A stretch of DNA of 64,000 nt. Source: Clostridium sp. E02 (GTDB taxonomy: Bacteria; Bacillota; Clostridia; Lachnospirales; Lachnospiraceae). The notes beneath the pieces were generated by a model. That model made no database searches. It was not told the DNA's origin and saw only the letters and a program-made list of their open reading frames with translations. The DNA lies in the NCBI RefSeq assembly GCF_003833015.1, contig NZ_RJLQ01000005.1, forward strand, positions 62,001 to 126,000. The letters are read 5' to 3'. Made by a program: the position numbers and the translations under genes. Of the stretch, positions 54,692 to 63,913 are shown in pieces. How positions within the stretch are numbered: position 1 is the stretch's first letter; each line of letters starts with the position of its first letter.

Positions 54692-54723
54692 TTGACATTC
54701 CCCCTAAGGGGAGGATTTATACT
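54692..54723 (+). promoter_or_regulatory. MerR-type operator/promoter of the cut microcompartment operon
   Basis: TTGACA (54692-54697) and TATACT (54718-54723) with the same 20-bp spacer as at 53644, here TTCCCCC-TAAGGGGAGG. The CCCC/GGGG dyad is better conserved. A leader of about 150 nt follows, with no recognisable riboswitch. Confidence 0.78.
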
Positions 54724-54876
54724 AAATGTATAGAAAAACGCATCCAGTCAAAAGGAATTTAGTAATATTAACAGACGGCATGCAAATTCTTAACGTTTTC
54801 AGCTGAACGTAAATCAAGAAAAGGCAATCGAAACAATTTAATTTTGTGCAGCATTCAAACGGGGAAGGAAAATTAA

Positions 54877-55851
54877 ATGAAAGAAGCACGAGAGAAATTT
54901 AGGAAGATTGGGATCACCAATGGCCTTGTATCTGGGATCACTTATGGACTTTATACCACGTTAGTTCTTCTTGCAGGTTACTACAAGCCGCTTGTTGGGG
55001 CTACAGGAATCTTAGCAGCAGCCTATGTAATGTCTGGTTTAAATGATTTGTTTGCCGGCATCTGGCTAACCATTTATAACTTAAAGACGGGAAGAATGCG
55101 GGAGCTAGTTCGAAGTGTAAAATTATATCCGGGAAAAATCATTCTTTTGGGATCTCTGATTGGAGGACCCATAGCCAGTGGCGCTTATTTAATGGCACTT
55201 GCCATGGCGGGAGCCTATGCGATCCCCATATCAGCCATGAATATTCTGTTTGGAGCACTGTTTGCCAGAGTCTTATTAAAACAAAAAATTGTTCCAAGAG
55301 TAGGGGTTGGTATGATGATTTGTGTGGCAGGTGCCATTGTAATTAACTGGGTCAAACCAGAAGGAAGCCAAAACTTTACACTTGGTATCATTTGTGCATT
55401 CGTTGCAGCCATCGGCTGGGCACTTGAGGCAGTGTTAGCGGCCTATGGAAGTGCCATGCTAGATAGTGACGTCGTAATTAATATCCGCCAGCTTTTGTCC
55501 GGAACGGTAGATTTGTTTGTCATTCTTCCACTGGTAGGAGGAATGGGACTACTAAAGGGAACGATGTTTTCCCTGTCACCGATGCTTTGCCTTGCAATTT
55601 CCGGTCTATGTGCGGGCATATCCTATCTGTGTTGGTATAAATCAAACAGTACGGCAGGATGTGCCATAGGAATGTCACTGAATATTACCTACGCGTTTTG
55701 GGGCGTGTTGTTTTGTATCTTATTTGTGAATCAACCAGTGACCCCTACGATAATAACGGGTTCCATTATCATCATCATTGGTGCAGTTTTAGTATCTGTA
55801 AACCCATTTGAATTATTAAATAAAAAGGAGGAATTAAGCAATGAAGTATGA
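54877..55851 (+). CDS. EamA/DMT-superfamily transporter, first copy
   Basis: A 324-residue membrane protein of about ten helices arranged as two EamA repeats. It resembles the second copy at 56131 closely (shared [39 protein letters not shown]). Its place as first gene of the cut operon suggests import of choline or export of trimethylamine or another small cation; direction and substrate are not shown by sequence. Overlaps the next shell gene by 11 bp. Confidence 0.82.
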   Translation: MKEAREKFRKIGITNGLVSGITYGLYTTLVLLAGYYKPLVGATGILAAAYVMSGLNDLFAGIWLTIYNLKTGRMRELVRSVKLYPGKIILLGSLIGGPIASGAYLMALAMAGAYAIPISAMNILFGALFARVLLKQKIVPRVGVGMMICVAGAIVINWVKPEGSQNFTLGIICAFVAAIGWALEAVLAAYGSAMLDSDVVINIRQLLSGTVDLFVILPLVGGMGLLKGTMFSLSPMLCLAISGLCAGISYLCWYKSNSTAGCAIGMSLNITYAFWGVLFCILFVNQPVTPTIITGSIIIIIGAVLVSVNPFELLNKKEELSNEV

Positions 55852-56134
55852 TGCATTAGGAATGATTGAAACCAAAGGATTAATTGGCTCAGTAGAAGCC
55901 GCAGACGCTATGGTGAAGGCTGCAAACGTGACTCTTTTAGGGAAAGAATTTGTGGGAGGCGGTATTGTAACCGTTATGGTAAGAGGAGATGTGGGAGCAG
56001 TAAAAGCTGCAACCGATGCAGGAGCAGCTGCAGCACAGAGGGTAGGAGAACTCTTATCCGTGCACGTAATTCCAAGACCTCACGCAGAAGTGGAAGCCAT
56101 TCTTCCAAAGGACAAAAAGGAGAGTAAAGAATGA
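55841..56134 (+). CDS. Microcompartment shell hexamer protein (BMC-H), EutM/PduA type
   Basis: A 97-residue single BMC-domain protein ([21 protein letters not shown], in two blocks; VPRPHAEVE-like end [13 protein letters not shown]). Such proteins form flat hexamers tiling the shell facets, with a central pore for small molecules. Its AGGAGGAATT site lies within the preceding transporter gene. A short Lys/Glu tail (KDKKESKE) follows the fold. Confidence 0.95.
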   Translation: MKYDALGMIETKGLIGSVEAADAMVKAANVTLLGKEFVGGGIVTVMVRGDVGAVKAATDAGAAAAQRVGELLSVHVIPRPHAEVEAILPKDKKESKE

Positions 56135-57138
56135 ACAATCAGGCAATAACATCTGCGACAGCGGATGGTAAAATGGCGACAATTAATAAAAAATTTAGGA
56201 CCACTGGAATGACAACCGGTGCATTATCAGGACTTACCTACGGAATCTATACGGTTCTCGTACTGGTAGCCGGTTATTATAAACCACTTGCTGGAGCGGC
56301 AGGAGTTTTAGCAGGACCCTATGTATGTTCCGGTTTGAATGATCTTTTTGCGGGAATTTGGTTGACTGCATACAATGCAAAAAGCGGTCGGCTTCGTGAA
56401 ATGGGCAGAAGTCTAAATACATTCCCTGGAAAAATGATCGTAATCGGTTCTATATTAGGGGGACCTATTGCCAATGGTGCCTATCTGGTTGGACTTGCCC
56501 TGGCAGGAGCCTATGCAATTCCAATCTCTGCACTGTGCAGCCTTTTTGGAGCCATTTTTGCCTGGATTTTTCTGAAACAAAAGATCACAAAACGGGTTAT
56601 GGTTGGTATGCTCGTATGCGTAGGTGGTGCCATTATCATCAACTGGGCAAAACCAGAAGGCAGTGATAACTTTACACTGGGAATTATCTTTAGCTTTGTG
56701 GCTGCAATCTGCTGGGCACTGGAAGGAGTTTTTTCCACCTATGGCGGAGCCATGATCGACACCGATGTTGCAGTAAACTTACGTCAGCTAATCTCTGGAT
56801 TCGTAGACTTGTTTATCATTCTTCCAATCGTTGGGGGAGTAGCAGGAATGGGACTCTTAGGCGGGACCCTTTTGGCTGGAATTCCAGCAATCTGGCTTGC
56901 CATCGCTGGTCTGAGCGCAGCCGTATCCTTCCTCTGCTGGTATAAAAGCAACTCCACAGTTGGTTGTGCGGTTGGAATGTCCTTAAATGTAACCTATGCT
57001 TTTTGGGGTGTATTCTTCTGTATCCTGTTTTTGGGACAAGCAGTAACTCCTCAGATTATCATTGGATCCGTTGTTATCGTCCTTGGTGCGATTGTGGTTA
57101 CCATGAATCCACTGGATTTATTTAGGAAAGGGGTATAA
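56131..57138 (+). CDS. EamA/DMT-superfamily transporter, second copy
   Basis: A 335-residue paralogue of the transporter at 54877, with about ten helices. It overlaps the shell gene before it by 4 bp (ATGA). Having two such transporters separated by a shell gene suggests a duplication and perhaps two roles, such as substrate entry and amine exit, or a heteromeric pair. Confidence 0.82.
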   Translation: MNNQAITSATADGKMATINKKFRTTGMTTGALSGLTYGIYTVLVLVAGYYKPLAGAAGVLAGPYVCSGLNDLFAGIWLTAYNAKSGRLREMGRSLNTFPGKMIVIGSILGGPIANGAYLVGLALAGAYAIPISALCSLFGAIFAWIFLKQKITKRVMVGMLVCVGGAIIINWAKPEGSDNFTLGIIFSFVAAICWALEGVFSTYGGAMIDTDVAVNLRQLISGFVDLFIILPIVGGVAGMGLLGGTLLAGIPAIWLAIAGLSAAVSFLCWYKSNSTVGCAVGMSLNVTYAFWGVFFCILFLGQAVTPQIIIGSVVIVLGAIVVTMNPLDLFRKGV

Positions 57139-57142
57139 AAAC

Positions 57143-57430
57143 ATGTTATTACCTGCAAGAACAGCAGTACTAAATTATTTATATGGAGTAAAAAATGCAA
57201 ATATAAATCAGATTATGGAAGCGTTGGAGTCCCAGTATGGCGGAGAACGCCAGTTTACAAAAGATCGTTATTTGGACCATGTCATGTCTTTGGAAGCAAA
57301 TGGACTGGTGACATTAAATAGCTATGATTTAGATTCTAATGGGGAATTACGCATGTGCTATGAAATCAACGACGATGGCAGAAATGCCGTTGACAAATAC
57401 GTGGACAAAAGATACCGAAATCAAAAATAG
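57143..57430 (+). CDS. Small protein in the cut operon, winged-helix-like
   Basis: A 95-residue soluble protein starting MLLPARTAVLNYLYGVKNAN. Its helix-rich first part, basic stretch and closing segment (LVTLNSYDLDSNGELRMCYEIN then DDGRNAVDKYV) look like a winged helix with a beta wing, as in PadR- or MarR-like folds. No named family is recognised. Located 4 bp after a transporter and before two shell genes, it may be a regulator or assembly factor specific to this microcompartment. Confidence 0.55.
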   Translation: MLLPARTAVLNYLYGVKNANINQIMEALESQYGGERQFTKDRYLDHVMSLEANGLVTLNSYDLDSNGELRMCYEINDDGRNAVDKYVDKRYRNQK

Positions 57431-57443
57431 AGCGAAGGAGGGC

Positions 57444-57746
57444 ATGAGCTTGAGATATTGCGGAGAAGATGCATTAGGTCTGGTTGAGACCATCGGACTG
57501 GTTCCAGCACTAGAAGCGGCAGATAAGATGTTAAAGGCAGCAGACGTGGAATTGGTCTCTTACGAAAATGTAGGTTCTACCCTGGTTACCATTATGGTAA
57601 AAGGGGATGTGGCAGCTGTTCGTTCATCGGTAGAGGCAGGTGCACAAGCCGCCGCAGCAATCGGTAAACTGACAGCAAAGAACGTGATGCCAAGACCAAT
57701 CAAAGAAGTTGGTGACATTGTATCGGTACACGATATTGATGCATGA
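57444..57746 (+). CDS. Microcompartment shell hexamer protein (BMC-H)
   Basis: A 100-residue BMC-domain protein (CGEDALGLVETIGLVPALEAADKML in pieces; end VMPRPIKEVGDIV). ATG 57444 is chosen because GAAGGAGGG precedes it; an in-frame extension overlaps the previous gene in another frame. It differs from the other two BMC-H copies in the pore loop region, which fits distinct permeability. Confidence 0.93.
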   Translation: MSLRYCGEDALGLVETIGLVPALEAADKMLKAADVELVSYENVGSTLVTIMVKGDVAAVRSSVEAGAQAAAAIGKLTAKNVMPRPIKEVGDIVSVHDIDA

Positions 57747-57763
57747 AGAAAGGAAAATACGAT

Positions 57764-58063
57764 ATGGAACGATATGAAGCCATAGGATCAATTGAGACAT
57801 TTGGTCTGGTATTTGTTTTGGAAGCAGCCGATGCTATGTGCAAAGCGGCAGATGTAAATTTAATTGGCTATGAAAACGTTGCTTCTGGTTATATATCAGT
57901 CCTGGTACAAGGAGATGTGGGAGCTTGTAAAACAGCGGTTGAAGCAGGAATCAAAGCGGTCAATGATATGGGTGCAGAGGTTTATAGTTCCGTGGTAATA
58001 CCAAGACCCCATCCAGATCTTATTAAAATAATTAATCGATATGCCATAAACTCTGTTTCATAA
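57764..58063 (+). CDS. Microcompartment shell hexamer protein (BMC-H)
   Basis: A 99-residue BMC-domain protein (MERYEAIGSIETFGLVFVLE; end VVIPRPHPDLIKI). An ATG at 57743 overlapping the previous stop is possible, but AAAGGA lies between the two and favours 57764. It ends 34 bp before the aldehyde dehydrogenase gene. Third single-domain shell gene of the operon. Confidence 0.92.
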   Translation: MERYEAIGSIETFGLVFVLEAADAMCKAADVNLIGYENVASGYISVLVQGDVGACKTAVEAGIKAVNDMGAEVYSSVVIPRPHPDLIKIINRYAINSVS

Positions 58064-58097
58064 GGCATGAAAAAGTCCCGAAGAAGGGAGTAATAAA

Positions 58098-59543
58098 ATG
58101 AGTTTTGTTGACAAAGATCTTATCTCCATTCAGGAGGCAAGAATTTTAATGGAACGGGCAAGAGATGCATCCTATGTCATGCGTTCCTACCCCCAGGAAA
58201 CGCTTGATCACATGGTGGAGACACTTGCAGCGGCGGCAATGGAACTTGTAGACGAACTGGCAGTCATGTCTGCAGAAGAGACCGGATATGGAAAAGCAGA
58301 GGACAAGCGTGTTAAGAACCGGTTTGTCTGTGATCAATTACCAGCCCATCTAAAAGATATGAAATGCGTGGGAATTTTAAACGAAGATACGGAAAAAAAG
58401 ACCTTAAAGATTGGAGTGCCCATTGGTGTAATCGTAGCACTTACACCAGCGGCCAGTCCGGTTTCAACTGCTCTCTATAACATATTAATTGCAGTAAAGT
58501 CTGGAAATCCTATCGTCATTGTTCCTCATGAGCGGGCAGTCAAGGTGACCGAAATCCTGTTTGAAAGACTGAAAGAGGCAGGAAGTACCTGCGGACTTCT
58601 AGAAGGAGCCATTGGATGCCTTAAAACAGTGACCAAAGCAGGGAGCCTAGAACTGATTCGCCATTCGGCAGCAGCCATGGTAGTAAATACCGGGGTTTTA
58701 GAATTAAACAAACAGGCAGCAGAAAGCGGAAAACCTTATATTTATGGTGGAACGGGCAATGGACCGGTGTTTATCGAGCGAACCGCCAATGTAAGTCAGG
58801 CCGTAAAAGATATTATCGTAAGCCGTACCTTTGACAATGGGATGGTATCCGGTGCAGAACAGTATGTAGTTGCTGACCGTCAAATTGCGTCCGAAGTAAA
58901 AACAGAGCTGGGAAAAAATGGTGCTTACTTTATGACGGAAGAGGAAGAGAAAAAACTAATCGATCTTCTCTGTCTAGAACAAGGCAAAGCAGACGAAGAG
59001 ATTATGGGAAGACCAGCTTTGGAACTTGCAAAAAGAGCGGGATTTTCAGTTCCGAATCTTACCAGTGTATTGGTATCTCAGCAGAAGTATATTTCAGAGA
59101 GAAATCCATTTGCCAGAGAACTGCTTTGTCCAGTTCTAGTCTTTTACATAGAAGATGATTGGATGCATGCCTGTGAAAAATGCCTTCAGCTCCTAATGAA
59201 TGAAAGCCACGGGCATACCCTTATCATTCATTCCAAAGACGAAGCGGTGATTCGCCAGTTTGCTTTAATAAAGCCTGTTGGCAGAATCCTTGTCAATACT
59301 CCGGGAGCATTGGGCAGTATGGGGATGACCACTAATTTATTCCCGGCAATGACTTTAGGCAGCATAACGGCTGGTGCAGGAATTACGGCTGATAATGTTT
59401 CTCCCATGAATTTCATCTATATCAGAACTGCAGCATACGGAGTGAGAGAAGCAGAAGAATTTTTAAAAGCAGACCAATGGAATCCAAAGGATACCAAAGA
59501 ACTGTTTCAGCAGATTTTAAAAGAATTATCAAAGCAATTTTAA
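58098..59543 (+). CDS. Acylating aldehyde dehydrogenase homologue with Ser at the catalytic Cys position
   Basis: A 481-residue protein of the CoA-acylating aldehyde dehydrogenase family (EutE/PduP/AdhE N-domain), expected to turn acetaldehyde into acetyl-CoA in the microcompartment. The fold motifs LTPAASPVSTALYNILIAVK and SRTFDNG are present. In active relatives FDNG is followed by x-x-C (FDNGTICASEQ in AdhE); here it is FDNGMVSGAEQ, with Ser251 where the catalytic Cys should be. The enzyme may be inactive or structural, or have another chemistry. The N-terminal helix (about 1-22) could serve as an encapsulation peptide. GAAGGGAG precedes the ATG. Confidence 0.85.
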   Translation: MSFVDKDLISIQEARILMERARDASYVMRSYPQETLDHMVETLAAAAMELVDELAVMSAEETGYGKAEDKRVKNRFVCDQLPAHLKDMKCVGILNEDTEKKTLKIGVPIGVIVALTPAASPVSTALYNILIAVKSGNPIVIVPHERAVKVTEILFERLKEAGSTCGLLEGAIGCLKTVTKAGSLELIRHSAAAMVVNTGVLELNKQAAESGKPYIYGGTGNGPVFIERTANVSQAVKDIIVSRTFDNGMVSGAEQYVVADRQIASEVKTELGKNGAYFMTEEEEKKLIDLLCLEQGKADEEIMGRPALELAKRAGFSVPNLTSVLVSQQKYISERNPFARELLCPVLVFYIEDDWMHACEKCLQLLMNESHGHTLIIHSKDEAVIRQFALIKPVGRILVNTPGALGSMGMTTNLFPAMTLGSITAGAGITADNVSPMNFIYIRTAAYGVREAEEFLKADQWNPKDTKELFQQILKELSKQF

Positions 59544-59573
59544 AAGAACTAAGAGAAAGAGAGGGAAAATAGA

Positions 59574-62120
59574 TTGGATATTCGTGAATTTTCTAATAAA
59601 TTTGTGGAAGCGACGAAAAACATGTCACCAGAGGAAAGAGCTTCCTTAATGAAAATGTTTGAAACTGTATCAGATGAAATTAATAAAAATGAACCTTCAA
59701 AGACCGTTTCCGCTGTAGATTGTGAAGAAGGAACTGGGATTCCAGATAAAATTACAAGCCGGCTTTCTAAATTAAAAGAAACCTACTTAAAACACAAACC
59801 ATCAATCACTACATACCGTGCCCGTGCCATTACAAAGATTGCAAAAGAGAACCCTGGTATGCCAAAGATTATGCTTCGTGCCAAATGCTTCCGGTATTGC
59901 TGTGAGACGGCTCCCCTTGTGATTCAGGACAATGAGTTGATTGTTGGTGCTCCTTGTGGCGCTCCCCGTGCCGGTGCATTCTCCCCAGATATCGCATGGA
60001 GATGGGTGGAAGAAGAGATTGATACCATAGGAAGCCGTCCTCAGGATCCGTTCTATATTTCCGAAGAAGATAAAAAGATCATGAAGGAAGAACTGTTTCC
60101 ATTCTGGAAAGGGAAATCCGTAGATGAATACTGCGAAGACCAATACCGGGAAGCAGGCGTTTGGGAGTTATCCGGCGAATCCTTTGTATCCGACTGTTCC
60201 TATCATGCATTAAACGGGGGAGGCGATTCCAATCCCGGTTATGACGTGATTTTAATGAAAAAAGGAATGCTTGATATCCAGCAGGAAGCAAAAGATCATC
60301 TAAAAGAGCTGGACTATGAAAATCCAGATGATATTGAGAAGATTTATTTTTATAAATCCATTATTGACACCACAGAAGGCGTTATGATTTACGCAAAAAG
60401 GATGTCGGAATATGCAAGAGAACTGGCAGAAAAAGAGAGCGATCCCAAACGGAAAGCAGAACTTCTCTCTATTTCAGAAGTCAATGCCTATGTGCCAGCC
60501 CATAAGCCAAGAACCTTCTGGGAAGCCATTCAGTCAGTATGGACCATTGAATCTTTGCTTGTTGTAGAAGAAAACCAGACCGGTATGTCCATTGGACGTG
60601 TGGATCAGTACATGTATCAATACTATAAAGAGGATTTAGAATCCGGACGTATGAACGATTTCCAGGCATTTGAACTAGCTGGCTGTATGTTAATTAAAAT
60701 GTCTGAGATGATGTGGATCACAAGTGAAGGCGGTTCCAAATTCTTTGCAGGTTACCAGCCATTTGTAAACATGTGCGTAGGCGGTGTTACAAGAAGCGGT
60801 CACGATGCAACCAATGAACTGACTTACCTGTTAATGGATGCGGTTCGTCACGTAAAGATCTACCAGCCATCCCTTGCTTGCCGGATTCACAATAAATCAC
60901 CGAAAAAGTATATGAAGAAAATTGTAGAAGTGGTTCGTTCTGGAATGGGATTTCCAGCGTGTCACTTTGATGATGCTCATATTAAAATGATGCTGGCAAA
61001 AGGTGTTTCCATTGAAGACGCTCGTGACTACTGTCTCATGGGATGTGTGGAACCTCAAAAATCCGGACGTTTGTATCAGTGGACCTCCACGGCCTATACC
61101 CAGTGGCCTATCTGTATTGAACTGGTACTAAACCATGGAGTACCCCTGTGGTATGGAAAACAGGTTTGCCCAGATATGGGAGATTTAAGCAGTTTTAAAA
61201 CCTATGAAGCGTTTGAAGAAGCCGTTAAGAATGAGATAAAATTCATCACCAAATGGACCGACGTTGCTACGGTTATTTCCCAGCGAATTCAGAGAGAATT
61301 GGCTCCAAAGCCATTAATGTCAATTATGTATGAAGGATGTATGGAAAAGGCAAGGGACGTATCTGCCGGTGGGGCAATGTATAACTTTGGACCAGGAGTT
61401 GTCTGGTCAGGACTGGCAACCTATGCAGATTCCATGGCAGCCATTAAAAAACTGGTCTTTGATGACAAAAAATATACACTGGAGCAGTTAAGCCAGGCCT
61501 TAAAAGCCGACTTTGTCGGATTTGAACCAATGCGCACCGATTGCCTTAATGCACCAAAGTACGGTAACGATGATGATTATGCTGATTTGATCGCAGCCGA
61601 CTTAGTTGACTTTACCGAACATGAACACAGGAAATACAAGACCTTATATTCGATCTTAAGCCACGGAACCTTATCCATATCCAACAACACACCATTTGGA
61701 CAGATGACAGGTGCATCTGCAAACGGCCGTCATGCTTGGCTGCCATTGTCAGACGGAATCAGTCCTACGCAGGGAGCCGATTTTAAGGGACCAACTGCGA
61801 TCATCAAGTCCGTATCCAAGATGGCAAATGATAGCATGAACATTGGTATGGTTCACAACTTTAAGATTATGGCTGGACTTTTGGACACTCCAGAGGGAGA
61901 GGAAAGTTTAATTACAATGCTTCGAACCGCCTGTATGTTAGGAAACGGAGAGATGCAGTTTAACTATTTGGACAACAATACTCTGATAGAAGCACAAAAG
62001 CATCCGGAACTCTATCGCGACTTAATTGTTCGAGTGGCAGGATACAGTGCATTCTTTGTAGAGCTTTGCAAAGACGTACAGGATGAAATTATCAGCCGTA
62101 CCATGTTAACTCATTTTTAA
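59574..62120 (+). CDS. cutC: Choline trimethylamine-lyase (glycyl radical enzyme)
   Basis: An 848-residue glycyl radical enzyme matching CutC of Desulfovibrio alaskensis along its length as I recall it. It cleaves choline to trimethylamine and acetaldehyde. Diagnostic residues are present: Asp218 in [10 protein letters not shown] (the choline-contacting Asp of CutC), Cys491 and Glu493 in [11 protein letters not shown], and the radical-bearing Gly823 in RVAGYSAF. The end [12 protein letters not shown] is also CutC-like. The start is an unusual TTG at 59574, with GAGAGGG upstream; the next ATG would remove conserved residues. It is the type I form without an added N-terminal region. Confidence 0.96.
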   Translation: MDIREFSNKFVEATKNMSPEERASLMKMFETVSDEINKNEPSKTVSAVDCEEGTGIPDKITSRLSKLKETYLKHKPSITTYRARAITKIAKENPGMPKIMLRAKCFRYCCETAPLVIQDNELIVGAPCGAPRAGAFSPDIAWRWVEEEIDTIGSRPQDPFYISEEDKKIMKEELFPFWKGKSVDEYCEDQYREAGVWELSGESFVSDCSYHALNGGGDSNPGYDVILMKKGMLDIQQEAKDHLKELDYENPDDIEKIYFYKSIIDTTEGVMIYAKRMSEYARELAEKESDPKRKAELLSISEVNAYVPAHKPRTFWEAIQSVWTIESLLVVEENQTGMSIGRVDQYMYQYYKEDLESGRMNDFQAFELAGCMLIKMSEMMWITSEGGSKFFAGYQPFVNMCVGGVTRSGHDATNELTYLLMDAVRHVKIYQPSLACRIHNKSPKKYMKKIVEVVRSGMGFPACHFDDAHIKMMLAKGVSIEDARDYCLMGCVEPQKSGRLYQWTSTAYTQWPICIELVLNHGVPLWYGKQVCPDMGDLSSFKTYEAFEEAVKNEIKFITKWTDVATVISQRIQRELAPKPLMSIMYEGCMEKARDVSAGGAMYNFGPGVVWSGLATYADSMAAIKKLVFDDKKYTLEQLSQALKADFVGFEPMRTDCLNAPKYGNDDDYADLIAADLVDFTEHEHRKYKTLYSILSHGTLSISNNTPFGQMTGASANGRHAWLPLSDGISPTQGADFKGPTAIIKSVSKMANDSMNIGMVHNFKIMAGLLDTPEGEESLITMLRTACMLGNGEMQFNYLDNNTLIEAQKHPELYRDLIVRVAGYSAFFVELCKDVQDEIISRTMLTHF

Positions 62121-62140
62121 GAAGACGGAGAGATGTCACT

Positions 62141-63094
62141 ATGGACCATGGAAATACAGGAGAGATTGAACGCAAGGCGTTTCTCTTTAACGTGCAAAAG
62201 TACAATATGTATGACGGACCGGGTATCAGAACTCTGGTGTTTTTTAAAGGTTGTCCTCTCCGGTGTAAATGGTGCTCCAATCCAGAAGGACTGGTGCGGA
62301 AATTCCAGGTGATGTTTAAGAAGAATTCCTGTACCAGCTGTGGGGCATGTATGGACGTATGCCCCGTAGGAATCCATGTGAGAGCAGAAAAGACAGGGAC
62401 TCATGAAATCCTGCGGGATAAAGACTGCATTGGATGCATGAAATGCAAAAATATCTGTCCCAATGCAGCACTTACCATTGCAGGAGAGGGGAAAACCATA
62501 TCAGAAATTCTTAAGATTGTGGAAGAAGATGCCGCATTTTATGAGTTGTCAGGTGGTGGCGTAACCCTTGGTGGTGGAGAAGTTACTGCACAGTCAGAAG
62601 CTGCGTTAAATCTTCTTATGGCATGCAAGATGGAAGGGATTAATACCGCCATTGAGACCTGTGGATATACCAAAACGGAGACCATTTTAAGCATAGCGGA
62701 ATATGTGGATCTATTCCTGTTTGATATCAAACATATGGATCCAGTTCGTCATAATGAACTGACTGGAGTAAATAATGAGCAGATATTAGCCAATTTAAAA
62801 GAACTGCTCCATCGCCGTTATAAGGTAAAGGTTCGTATGCCCATGCTAAAAGGAATCAATGACAGCAAGGAAGAGATTGATGCCATCATACAGTTTCTAA
62901 TGCCATATCGGGATGATAAAAACTTTCAGGGAATTGATTTACTGCCTTATCACAAGTTAGGTGTAAACAAATACAATCAGCTAGATATAAAGTATCCAAT
63001 CGAAGGAGATCCAAGCTTAAAGGAAGAAGATTTAGAACGGATTGAAGGCTGGATGAAAGAATATCAATTTCCAGTCAATGTGGTAAAGCACTAG
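62141..63094 (+). CDS. cutD: CutC-activating radical SAM enzyme
   Basis: A 317-residue glycyl-radical-enzyme activase. The radical SAM cluster ligands are Cys38, Cys42 and Cys45 in GCPLRCKWC, after YNMYDGPGIRTLVFF. A ferredoxin-like insert has CTSCGACMDVCP and CIGCMKCKNICP, for two further 4Fe-4S clusters. It installs the radical on Gly823 of CutC. Starts 20 bp after cutC. Confidence 0.95.
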   Translation: MDHGNTGEIERKAFLFNVQKYNMYDGPGIRTLVFFKGCPLRCKWCSNPEGLVRKFQVMFKKNSCTSCGACMDVCPVGIHVRAEKTGTHEILRDKDCIGCMKCKNICPNAALTIAGEGKTISEILKIVEEDAAFYELSGGGVTLGGGEVTAQSEAALNLLMACKMEGINTAIETCGYTKTETILSIAEYVDLFLFDIKHMDPVRHNELTGVNNEQILANLKELLHRRYKVKVRMPMLKGINDSKEEIDAIIQFLMPYRDDKNFQGIDLLPYHKLGVNKYNQLDIKYPIEGDPSLKEEDLERIEGWMKEYQFPVNVVKH

Positions 63095-63110
63095 GAAAGG
63101 AGTGAGCGTT

Positions 63111-63449
63111 GTGGCAGAGATACAGCGTGTCATAGAGGAATCCGTTCCAGGAAAACAGGTCACTATCGCCCATGTAATTGCATCTCCCATTGCAGAGGTG
63201 TATGAATGCCTTGGCATGGATGAACTGGGAGCCATCGGAATCCTCACCCTATCCCCATTTGAAACTGCAATTATAGCCGCAGATCTTGCGGCAAAAGCAG
63301 CCAGTGTCCAAGTTGGATTTTTAGATCGTTTTACTGGTTCGGTTGTGATTGCAGGAGACGTGGACAGTGTGGAAACTGCCCTTTTGGCGGTGTGCACCAC
63401 CTTGCAGCAGAGACTTCATTACATCGTACCAGAGATTACCAGAACATGA
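63111..63449 (+). CDS. EutS/PduU-like permuted BMC shell protein
   Basis: A 112-residue BMC-domain protein of the circularly permuted EutS type (VPGKQVTIAHVIA, GAIGILTLSPFETAIIAADLA, GFLDRFTGSVVI). The GTG at 63111 is 8 bp after AAGGAG and is preferred over the GTG at 63102, which overlaps that site. In Eut and Pdu shells this protein has a beta-barrel plug over the pore. Stop overlaps the next start (ATGA). Confidence 0.92.
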   Translation: MAEIQRVIEESVPGKQVTIAHVIASPIAEVYECLGMDELGAIGILTLSPFETAIIAADLAAKAASVQVGFLDRFTGSVVIAGDVDSVETALLAVCTTLQQRLHYIVPEITRT

Positions 63450-63913
63450 GGAAAAAACGGTTGATGTTAATCGGTCCTTCTGGGAGTGGAAAAACGACAC
63501 TTGCCGCTGCACTCAATGGGGAGACGGGGCCGGTGAAACGGACACAGAACATGATATATGGGGAGAAAACCCTTGATATCCCAGGTGTTTATTTAGAATG
63601 TCCGTGGATGCACAAACACATCATAGCGGCTGCCCAGGATGCGTCCCATGTACTGATGCTAGTGCATCATTCCTGTGGCCGTCTGTGTTATCCCCCAGGG
63701 TTTGCAAACGCATTCCGTGTACCAGTGATTGGAGTGATTACAGGAAGCGGGGCGGAGAAAGACAAAGATGATTTTTGCATCCGCCAGCTAGAACAAACGG
63801 GTGTACGAAAACCTTATAGTTACATTGATTTATCCGATGATACAGGATTAAAAGAATTACAGAAACGAATAAAAGAAACAGAAAGGAGGGAAAGGGAATG
63901 GAACAATTTGTAA
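63446..63913 (+). CDS. EutP/PduV-like P-loop protein
   Basis: A 155-residue small GTPase-like protein with P-loop GPSGSGKTTL and switch-like DIPGVYLE. EutP of ethanolamine operons has been linked to acetate kinase activity and PduV to shell attachment or movement; neither can be assumed here. The usual NKxD motif is not evident. Co-transcribed, overlapping both neighbours. Confidence 0.88.
   Translation: MRKKRLMLIGPSGSGKTTLAAALNGETGPVKRTQNMIYGEKTLDIPGVYLECPWMHKHIIAAAQDASHVLMLVHHSCGRLCYPPGFANAFRVPVIGVITGSGAEKDKDDFCIRQLEQTGVRKPYSYIDLSDDTGLKELQKRIKETERREREWNNL

Noticed and set aside
54724-54876. Riboswitch in the cut operon leader
   Set aside because: No recognisable aptamer motif or terminator/antiterminator pair was found; regulation is better explained by the MerR-type operator.
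59574-62120. Pyruvate formate-lyase or glycerol/propanediol dehydratase
   Set aside because: The [10 protein letters not shown] loop, [10 protein letters not shown] segment and flanking genes fit choline TMA-lyase; the dehydratases differ at the choline-site positions.
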